Positions 58,387-64,000 of a DNA stretch of 64,000 bases are shown here, one piece after another; the first letter of the stretch is position 1, and every line of letters begins with the position of its first letter. The stretch is from an uncultured Sphingomonadaceae bacterium (GTDB lineage: Bacteria > Pseudomonadota > Alphaproteobacteria > Sphingomonadales > Sphingomonadaceae). Under the pieces are notes generated by a model that saw only the letters and a list, made by a program, of their open reading frames with translations, did not search any database and was not told where the DNA came from. Position numbers and translations under genes: made by a program. The DNA is taken from positions 12,501-76,500 of the forward strand of contig CANMGU010000002.1 of NCBI GenBank assembly GCA_947497455.1, written 5' to 3'.

Positions 58387-58391
58387 GTTGC

Positions 58392-59954
58392 TTATGCCGC
58401 TTTGGAAGGCTTGGCTTCTGGTGTGTCGTCGTCAATCCGTGTCGGAACATCGCGCATGCTTTCCAGCGCAGCAGCCCGGTCTTCAGAAATTACGGTTTCT
58501 GCGCCTTCGTCACCAGCTTCGTGATATTCAGCATCTTCGTTGACATTCCACACATTCCATTTGCGTGATCCGGCTTCGATATTTTCGACCGTCAGCATCG
58601 CAGTCATCATCGCGTGATCCTGGTTGTTGTACCGATGCATACCGTTGCGACCAACCATATGGAGTGTCGGAAAACGCTCTTCGAGATCGCTGCGCATGGT
58701 TTCGACATTTGCTTCATAGCTGTCATCATAAACCGGATAGGCTTTTTCCTGTCGGACGACCGCGCCGCCGACAACATCTTCCGGTTTGCACAGACCTAGT
58801 ATTGCCATTTCTTTTTTGGCCAGTTCCACCAGGTCGTCATCGGTTGAAGACCACAGGCCATCATTTTCGAAACAGAAATATTCGAGTCCGACACAAGCAA
58901 TCGATTCATCCGGTACCATTTCAGGTGACCAGCTGCGGAAATTCTGCACGCGACCAACTTGAACCCGGTCATCATGAATATAGATCCAATTGTCTGGAAA
59001 CAGATCTTCGGACTTGACCATCAGAGCGACCGTGAGGAAGTCCCGATAATTGAGTTCTTGCGCTTCCGGCAGAGACTGAGGCAGCGGGTGAATTCTGGTC
59101 GCCAGTTCGCGCATCGGTGCAGAGCTGATCACATGTTTTGCGTTGATAACAGTCTCGCCATCTTCGGTTGAAGCCGAAACGCGCCAATTGCCGTCAGCGT
59201 CCTGCGCCAGTTGCTTCAAACTGTGGCCCATCAGCACGTCATTGCCCTTGGACCGCACAAAATCGCGCGCCGCATCCCACATCATGCCAGGGCCGAGGCG
59301 AGGATAACGGAACGTCTCAAGCAAAGTCTTGGTTTCCATGCCATCATTGGGCTTTTTGTTGAGACCCAGAGAGCGTTTCAGACCGTCAACGACGGCGCCC
59401 CAGAGGCTCAAGCCCTTGATCCGTTGCGCTGCCCAATCCGCAGACATTTCATCACAGGGCATGCCCCAGACTTTCTCGGTATAGGTTTTGAAAAAGATCG
59501 AATAGAGCTTCCAGCCAAATTGGTTGACGGTCCAGTCTTCAAAGCTTTTGACATTTTTGTTCGGAAAGACCTTCGCCTTGGCATAGCTGATCATGCACAA
59601 GGTCGAACGCCAGATACCCAAATTCCAAAGAGCCTCGAAAGCGCGCAATGGATAGCTGTAAAATTTGCCTTCATAATAGATGCGGCTCATCCGCGGCCGC
59701 TGAATGAAGTCATCGGGAAGGATTTCGTTCCACAGATCAACGACTTCTTTTGATTTGGAGAAGAACCGGTGGCCACCAATGTCGAAACGAAAGCCTTGAT
59801 ATTCGACCGTACGGCTGATTCCGCCAACATAGGTCGGATCTTTTTCGATCACCTTGACGGTATAGCCTTTTTTGCTGAGCAGATAGGCTGCGGTTAGGCC
59901 CGCTGGTCCTGCGCCAATAATGGCCACATCTACGGGGTTGGTCGCTTCAGTCAT
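58392..59954 (-). CDS. FAD-dependent oxidoreductase (UDP-galactopyranose mutase-like/amine oxidase fold)
   Basis: The 520-aa flavoprotein begins with '[64 protein letters not shown]' (about 8-70), and has '[14 protein letters not shown]' near 280 and C-terminal '[30 protein letters not shown]' (about 445-474). This fits the FAD family related to protoporphyrinogen oxidase and UDP-galactopyranose mutase found in polysaccharide clusters. It is first in the envelope operon; the exact reaction (sugar epimerisation, reduction or desaturation of polyprenyl) is unknown. ATG 59954 has AGGGACC upstream. Confidence 0.85.
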   Translation of the reverse strand: MTEATNPVDVAIIGAGPAGLTAAYLLSKKGYTVKVIEKDPTYVGGISRTVEYQGFRFDIGGHRFFSKSKEVVDLWNEILPDDFIQRPRMSRIYYEGKFYSYPLRAFEALWNLGIWRSTLCMISYAKAKVFPNKNVKSFEDWTVNQFGWKLYSIFFKTYTEKVWGMPCDEMSADWAAQRIKGLSLWGAVVDGLKRSLGLNKKPNDGMETKTLLETFRYPRLGPGMMWDAARDFVRSKGNDVLMGHSLKQLAQDADGNWRVSASTEDGETVINAKHVISSAPMRELATRIHPLPQSLPEAQELNYRDFLTVALMVKSEDLFPDNWIYIHDDRVQVGRVQNFRSWSPEMVPDESIACVGLEYFCFENDGLWSSTDDDLVELAKKEMAILGLCKPEDVVGGAVVRQEKAYPVYDDSYEANVETMRSDLEERFPTLHMVGRNGMHRYNNQDHAMMTAMLTVENIEAGSRKWNVWNVNEDAEYHEAGDEGAETVISEDRAAALESMRDVPTRIDDDTPEAKPSKAA

Positions 59955-60097
59955 ATATTTGGTCCCTGTTCAAAAACACGGCACTCGACAGCACCAGTTC
60001 ATGTTTCAGAAACCGGAGTGAACGAAATTGGTTAGCGATAAGTTAACGGACACGTAAAATTGGCCACAAGTGACGGAAAGATGTTGAATTTCTGGGG

Positions 60098-60159
60098 AAG
60101 CTCGACTAATTTTTGGTTCGCAACGGCAAATTGCCTTTGCCAAAACTCGGAGCTTTTTT
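60098..60159 (+). terminator. Terminator-like nested stem with T run, upstream of the YjhX gene
   Basis: AAGCTC (60098-60103) pairs with GAGCTT (60150-60155), with inner TTTTGG/CCAAAA (60111-60116/60140-60145), and ends in six T. No gene reads into it from the left on the plus strand, so it could be an attenuator for the YjhX-GNAT operon or part of a small RNA. A 27-codon open frame (60081-60164) covers it. Confidence 0.4.
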
Positions 60160-60180
60160 GTTAGAGAATGTAACAACCAA

Positions 60181-60213
60181 CTGATTTGAAACCCGTTTAG
60201 CGGTTCAAATCAG
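60181..60213 (+). promoter_or_regulatory. Strong hairpin in the leader of the YjhX-GNAT operon
   Basis: CTGATTTGAA and TTCAAATCAG are perfect 10-bp arms extended inside by CCG/CGG after a 2-base bulge, with loop TTTAG. It lies 76 bp before ATG 60290. A small TGCGC-CTA-GCGCA stem follows at 60231-60243. The whole 335-bp gap 59955-60289 holds these structures and no recognisable gene. Confidence 0.5.
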
Positions 60214-60289
60214 AGCAACGACGAAACCGGTGCGCCTAGCGCACAGGCTTTTTCGTCACATCCTATGGTTTATTCTCCGAGTAAAGATA

Positions 60290-60547
60290 ATGAATATTTC
60301 AAAAGCTGAGCAGCGCGTGCTTCACGCGCTCGCTCAAGGTGGGCATATCCGCCACAAACGTAACAAGAACAGCAAGATAGACGAAGTGATGTGCGTAACC
60401 CGGGATGGCTATATCCTGTCAGACTGCACGCTCGACATATTCGCGCGCCTGAAACGTAGGCGCCTGATCATGTCCCGCAAGGGCAGTCCCTACCGCATCT
60501 CTCATCTCGGCAGAGTGTCCGTACGGCCTCAGCTCGACAATCGATAA
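60290..60547 (+). CDS. yjhX: YjhX-family (TopAI) toxin-like protein
   Basis: The 85-aa protein matches YjhX/TopAI along its length: '[19 protein letters not shown]' (1-20), '[28 protein letters not shown]' (about 33-60) and '[21 protein letters not shown]' (about 64-84). In E. coli TopAI inhibits topoisomerase I and is neutralised by YjhQ, a GNAT-fold protein. A GNAT gene follows 10 bp downstream here, as in E. coli. ATG 60290 gives the family N-terminus; an in-frame GTG at 60230 would add 20 residues. Confidence 0.85.
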   Translation: MNISKAEQRVLHALAQGGHIRHKRNKNSKIDEVMCVTRDGYILSDCTLDIFARLKRRRLIMSRKGSPYRISHLGRVSVRPQLDNR

Positions 60548-60557
60548 AGGAAAACCA

Positions 60558-61037
60558 ATGAACTCACCTGAACAGAAATCTATCAGACCGGTAGTACCTC
60601 ATGATATCCCCGCCCTGAAGCGGATAGTCGACGCAACCGATATGTTCCCGTCGGAATTACTGGACGATATGATCGCCGGATATTTCCGCAATGGCAGCAA
60701 CGAAGAAATTTGGCTGACCTATAATGATGACGGTGCAAAAGCCGTTGCCTTTTGCAGACCAGAGGAAATGACCGACAGGACATGGAATCTGCTTCTCATC
60801 GCGGTTGATCCAGAGCGTCAGGGCGAAGGCATCGGGACCGCGCTTATGCAGTATATCGAAGACCATCTCGCTGGCTTGAGCCAACGCGTCTTGATCGTTG
60901 AAACATCGGGAACGGAAGCCTTGGCCAATACCCGGGAATTCTATCGTAAGTGCCAATATGATGAGGAATCACGTATCCGCGACTTTTATGCAGATGGTGA
61001 TGACAAGATCACGTTCTGGAAATCCTTCCGGACTTAA
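60558..61037 (+). CDS. GNAT-family acetyltransferase, YjhQ-like partner of YjhX
   Basis: The 159-aa GNAT protein has 'IRPVVPHDIPALKRIVDATDMFPSELLDDMIAGY' (about 8-42), 'WNLLLIAVDPERQGEGIGTALMQYIEDHLAG' (about 75-105) with the acetyl-CoA loop RQGEGIG, and 'LIVETSGTEALANTREFYRKCQYDEESRIRDFYADGDDKITFWKSF' to the end. The start codon ATG 60558 is preceded by AAAGGAAAACC. Its position 10 bp after YjhX suggests the antitoxin role seen for YjhQ in E. coli; acetylation activity may or may not be retained. Confidence 0.85.
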   Translation: MNSPEQKSIRPVVPHDIPALKRIVDATDMFPSELLDDMIAGYFRNGSNEEIWLTYNDDGAKAVAFCRPEEMTDRTWNLLLIAVDPERQGEGIGTALMQYIEDHLAGLSQRVLIVETSGTEALANTREFYRKCQYDEESRIRDFYADGDDKITFWKSFRT

Positions 61038-61048
61038 AATGCTCTGGT

Positions 61049-61089
61049 CAAAAAGGTCCAACCTGTCTCGCGATGGGTTGGACATTTTG
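61049..61089. terminator. Bidirectional terminator between convergent genes
   Basis: GTCCAACC (61056-61063) and GGTTGGAC (61076-61083) form a perfect 8-bp stem around 12 bases. On the plus strand it is followed by ATTTTGG; on the minus strand by CTTTTTG. It lies between the GNAT stop (61037) and the stop of the lipoprotein gene (61095). Confidence 0.65.
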
Positions 61090-61094
61090 GCCAA

Positions 61095-62411
61095 TCACTC
61101 GACCAAATCTTCCGGAAGCATCGGCTCACTCAACAATTTTTCCATGGCCTTCCAGCGCCACACCGGTGCATCACCTTGTCGCTCAATCCAGGCTTTCACC
61201 ATATCCTGACCCAGTCCATAGTTGATCACGTAGCTGCGATACTGATCGTTGAAGGCAAGAGATTGTTCAGCCCGTTTGCGGCTGACGAGTTGATATTTCT
61301 GGATAAGTGCAATCGCCTGCTCTCGCGCCAATGTCTTGTCGAGATAACCTTGAGCAATGACAAACCGCGCACCCTTCAGTTCGCTCAAAGCCTGTTGCAA
61401 CTTGAAATAGTCGGCTGCAGTGGCTGGATCCAGCCCCGCCAGCGGATATAATATGTCGCGCTCGAAGGTAAGACGCTCTTCACCTGGAAATGCGAGATCG
61501 ATGCCATAGTTGGCAGAACCTTCGGCGATAAGCGATTGTGGTGAATAAAGCGGATAGACTGAAAATTCCTGCCAGCCACGCTCGCGGGTCAGACGCTGTT
61601 CGAGCAACATGTTATACACATGATGCCCCGGATAGCCTTCGTGGCAACCCAGGTCGACGGCGCGGCTGATGCGGATCGGTAGATCGGTATTGATCTGAAT
61701 CAGACTCTGATAATTGCCCTGATAATAGTTATAGCCACTCCAACTTTTGCCGGTGACAAATTCCATTCTGAAATTTTCGTCTGGCGGAAGTGTGATATGC
61801 TGCGCTGTCCGTCTTTTGCATTCTACAATCGCCGCGTCAAAAACCGGTTTCAGGCGATTGGTTGGTATCGTGAAACGGTCTTGATAGGCCTCGACCCTTT
61901 CGTGCAATGGCGCCGTGCCTGGAACCAGTGACTCAATTGTTGCCAGCGCCGCATCATAGCTGCTCAGCGGAGCAAATTCAGGCGTTACGCCGAACAGACC
62001 CTTGGCCTCCTTTACAAATGGAAAAACCTCGTCCTGCATCATCGCATGCCGGGTCAAGGCTGCTTCCAGCTGTGCCGACAAAAAGCGCTTTCGGGCCTCT
62101 ATCAAAGCATCGTCGCTCGGCGGCAGCGCATCAAGACGCAGCATCAGGTCTACGATGCTATTGCCCAGTTCACGCATATCGCGGGGCTTTGCTTTGGCCG
62201 CGTTCGCCCATTCGACCGGGCCATAATAAGCATCGACATAGCCGGCCTCTTGCTCCCCGAGCTCTAAGGTAAGTTCGACATAATCACGGCTGATCAAATC
62301 CATGACCGAATCTGGTGCCGAAGTCGGCGCAGCTTGTGACGACGGCGGCGCGTAGCTGCAGGCACTCAGCAATATCGCCATTAGCCCGGCGGCTATGCAG
62401 CCGATCCGCAT
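61095..62411 (-). CDS. Lipoprotein with HEGYPGHH metal site (DUF885-like)
   Basis: The 438-aa protein has a lipoprotein signal (MRIGCIAAGLMAILLSAC, lipobox LSAC) and a DUF885-like helical body: 'DYVELTLELGEQEAGYVDAYYGP' near 45-67 and 'LGCHEGYPGHHVYNMLLEQ' near 253-271, resembling a gluzincin-type HExxH metal site. The C-terminal half includes 'YSPQSLIAEGSANYGIDLAFPGEERL' with Glu that could complete the site. It is probably a periplasmic peptidase. It follows nhaA on the same strand with a 1-bp overlap (TGATG). Confidence 0.8.
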   Translation of the reverse strand: MRIGCIAAGLMAILLSACSYAPPSSQAAPTSAPDSVMDLISRDYVELTLELGEQEAGYVDAYYGPVEWANAAKAKPRDMRELGNSIVDLMLRLDALPPSDDALIEARKRFLSAQLEAALTRHAMMQDEVFPFVKEAKGLFGVTPEFAPLSSYDAALATIESLVPGTAPLHERVEAYQDRFTIPTNRLKPVFDAAIVECKRRTAQHITLPPDENFRMEFVTGKSWSGYNYYQGNYQSLIQINTDLPIRISRAVDLGCHEGYPGHHVYNMLLEQRLTRERGWQEFSVYPLYSPQSLIAEGSANYGIDLAFPGEERLTFERDILYPLAGLDPATAADYFKLQQALSELKGARFVIAQGYLDKTLAREQAIALIQKYQLVSRKRAEQSLAFNDQYRSYVINYGLGQDMVKAWIERQGDAPVWRWKAMEKLLSEPMLPEDLVE

Positions 62412-63661
62412 CAGGATGCTTTGACTGGTTCAGCCACTGCCACTTCGTCCTCATCCTCATTGGGCTGAGGCGCAAAACGCAGGATAGAGAAACCGACGAT
62501 TGCAGACAGGAATGAACCCATTAACACGCCAATTTTGGCTTCTTCTATCAACAGCGCTTCGCCCGGAAAGGCAAGTGCACCAATGAAAAGGCTCATGGTG
62601 AAACCAATACCGCAGAGCATCGAAACCCCATAGACTTGCAGCCAAGTGGTGCCGCCAAGGCGCTGTGCAAAGCCGGTCTTTACCGCAATCCAGACACTCG
62701 CAAAAATGCCGACCTGCTTGCCCAGAAACAGGCCAGCTGCAATACCAAGCGGTAGCGGTGCAAAAATTTGCTCTAGTCCAAGCCCTTCAAGCGACACCCC
62801 GGCATTGGCAAAGCCAAATATCGGGACGATCATAAATGCGCTCCACGGCGCGATTCCATGTTCCAGCCTATGCAGCGGTGAATCCTCTGCATCCGGCGCA
62901 CCCGGGGTCACAACGATCGGTATCACCATGGCCGCAAGCACGCCGGCGATGGTGGCATGTACACCCGATAGCAAAACCGCAAACCAGAGCAACAAGGCGA
63001 AGAACAGATAGGCTATCAATGACTTCACGCCAGCCTTGTTCATCGTGTACATTATACCCAATATCACAGCAGAAGCGAGCAAGGCTGCACCGTTAATTTC
63101 CGCCGTATAGACCAGCGCGATAATTGCCACGGCACCCATATCATCAACTATGGCAACCGTGACCAGGAACAGCTTCAGTGACGTCGGCGCCCGCGGTCCA
63201 AGCAGTGCCAGCACGCCAATGGCAAATGCAATATCCGTCGCTGCCGGAATCGCCCAGCCATTATAGAGTGCCGGCATATCGCGGACAATCGCGAGGTAAA
63301 TCAGCGCGGGAACCACCATACCTGCAGCTGCAGCCAAGACGGGTAAGCGCCGCCTTTCCCATGTATTGAGGCGGCCGTCGACAAATTCGCGTTTGATTTC
63401 GAGCCCGACCAGCAGGAAGAATATCGCCATCAGGCCATCATTAATCCATAAATGCGGGGTCATAGGGCCCAGCTTTTTCGACAATACCGGTCCCTTCAAT
63501 TCATGCAGAAAGTGGTGGTACATGTCATAAAGAGGGCTGTTCGCAACGATCATCGCCAAAGCGGCGGCGAACATCAGCAATATACCGCCCGCTGCTTCGC
63601 TTTCCAGAAAATTGCGCAGCGCTGAATCGGTTCCCGTTCGCGCTTGTTTCTCAGAGGACAT
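62411..63661 (-). CDS. nhaA: Na+/H+ antiporter NhaA
   Basis: The 416-aa antiporter has 12 helices and NhaA landmarks: 'FLESEAAGGILLMFAAALAMIVANSPLYDMYHHFL' (about 19-53), 'LWINDGLMAIFFLLVGLEIKREFVDGRL' (about 72-99), 'LPVLAAAAGMVVPALIY' and the ion-binding 'WAIPAATDIAFAIGVLALLG' plus 'VTVAIVDDMGAVAIIALVYT' with paired Asp (about 168-169). It exchanges Na+ for H+ at alkaline pH. ATG 63661 is the natural start. The downstream lipoprotein gene overlaps by 1 bp. Upstream, the 248 bp to 63909 contains a strong hairpin near the partial gene at the right edge. Confidence 0.95.
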   Translation of the reverse strand: MSSEKQARTGTDSALRNFLESEAAGGILLMFAAALAMIVANSPLYDMYHHFLHELKGPVLSKKLGPMTPHLWINDGLMAIFFLLVGLEIKREFVDGRLNTWERRRLPVLAAAAGMVVPALIYLAIVRDMPALYNGWAIPAATDIAFAIGVLALLGPRAPTSLKLFLVTVAIVDDMGAVAIIALVYTAEINGAALLASAVILGIMYTMNKAGVKSLIAYLFFALLLWFAVLLSGVHATIAGVLAAMVIPIVVTPGAPDAEDSPLHRLEHGIAPWSAFMIVPIFGFANAGVSLEGLGLEQIFAPLPLGIAAGLFLGKQVGIFASVWIAVKTGFAQRLGGTTWLQVYGVSMLCGIGFTMSLFIGALAFPGEALLIEEAKIGVLMGSFLSAIVGFSILRFAPQPNEDEDEVAVAEPVKAS

Positions 63662-63810
63662 AAAGGGCCTTTTGTTGATCCGTGGTTTCGGTCAACTCAT
63701 GCGCAGACGCGCTTCCAAAATCAAGGGGAACTATTGGTTTAATGTCTGGTCAATTTGTTGATTCAGCCTTTAGGCTAGCATCGGCAGGCGTCAAGCGAGG
63801 CCATTGACGA

Positions 63811-63842
63811 ACATGCCGCCGTCACTCTTGACAGCGGCATGT
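63811..63842. terminator. Strong hairpin left of the edge gene
   Basis: ACATGCCGC (63811-63819) and GCGGCATGT (63834-63842) form a perfect 9-bp stem, extended by GTCA/TGAC after one mismatch, with loop CTCT. It lies 67 bp past the stop of the minus-strand gene at the right edge, so it may end that transcript. No T run follows, so the call is only tentative. Confidence 0.5.
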
Positions 63843-63909
63843 CCAAATCGTCCTTACGCATGGTGTACGGATTTGAGCTTTGTCCAGCCAAATCAAATTT
63901 TCGAATGCG

Positions 63910-64000
63910 TTATGCGGCTTCTTGGCTGACCAGCGGCAACCGATTGAGATAGATATCGGCGATTTCCTTTGGGGTGAATACCGGTGGTTGTTTCAGGTTG
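63910..64000 (-). CDS. C-terminal fragment of an unidentified gene (cut by window edge)
   Basis: On the minus strand the frame reads NLKQPPVFTPKEIADIYLNR then LPLVSQEAA before TAA (stop 63910-63912). Only 29 residues are visible and I do not recognise the family. The plausibility as a gene end comes from the open frame reaching the edge and the hairpin 67 bp beyond its stop. Confidence 0.45.
   Translation of the reverse strand, partial: NLKQPPVFTPKEIADIYLNRLPLVSQEAA

Noticed and set aside
1..64000. CRISPR array, rRNA operon or prophage
   Set aside because: No regularly spaced direct repeats, no rRNA-like segments and no phage structural, integrase or transposase genes were seen.

Overview
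The window looks like chromosomal DNA of a sphingomonad alphaproteobacterium (Sphingorhabdus/Parasphingorhabdus type). This is inferred from gene content and order: a hemC-hemD-COG4223 block divergent from tsaD-gpsA, a CC_3452-family secreted protein, a 45-aa Lys/Arg-rich protein of a kind seen in sphingomonads, a CYP153-like P450, DUF4139 proteins and GtrA/sulfatase envelope genes. Base composition is moderate overall and visibly more AT-rich around 15.6-18.9 kb. No rRNA, integrase, transposase or CRISPR array was seen. Two tRNA genes are present: Gly-TCC and Thr-GGT.

Layout. 0-5.8 kb: the tail of a polysaccharide flippase, a TIM-barrel isomerase, a CBS-domain protein, a small membrane protein coupled to a thioesterase, and two tandem DUF4139 proteins. 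5.9-19.0 kb is an accessory stretch of small stress, detoxification and redox genes, each near its own regulator (MarR, HxlR, TetR). It is punctuated by at least six copies of a short hairpin repeat, carries a truncated PEP-mutase/isocitrate-lyase remnant and a cytochrome b561-type gene broken by an in-frame TAG, and ends at tRNA-Gly. 19.2-31.9 kb: glpD, an azoR-doxX operon with a divergent LysR gene, an SDR, a convergent response regulator/histidine kinase pair, an Old Yellow Enzyme divergent from a MerR regulator, an AraC regulator, a second SDR and a VTT/DedA-like protein. 32-41 kb: a cNMP-binding FAD oxidoreductase, a lipoprotein redoxin, a MerC protein, tRNA-Thr, two peptidases and two thioesterases. 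40.4-54.7 kb is mainly core metabolism (haem, tRNA modification, lipid precursor, adenosine kinase, QueG) plus a Na+-type ABC exporter, a P450 and MsrB. 54.8-60 kb is a minus-strand envelope operon (FAD oxidoreductase, GtrA, sulfatase-like transferase, GT-C-like membrane protein). The window closes with a TopAI/YjhQ-like toxin-antitoxin pair, a lipoprotein metallopeptidase-like gene and nhaA.

The most informative signals are regulatory. Four copies of TATGC-N5-GCATA tie a MarR regulator to two promoters. A shared 18-bp site precedes both halves of the two-component system. Paired 13-bp palindromes lie between a TetR gene and its divergent amidohydrolase. A MerR-type stretched-spacer promoter faces an Old Yellow Enzyme, and an inverted repeat overlaps the start codon of the LysR gene. 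The genes at 8.2-9.3 kb record a deletion that placed an O6-alkylguanine transferase downstream of the MarR-controlled promoter. All functional calls come from reading sequence motifs; no database search was run.
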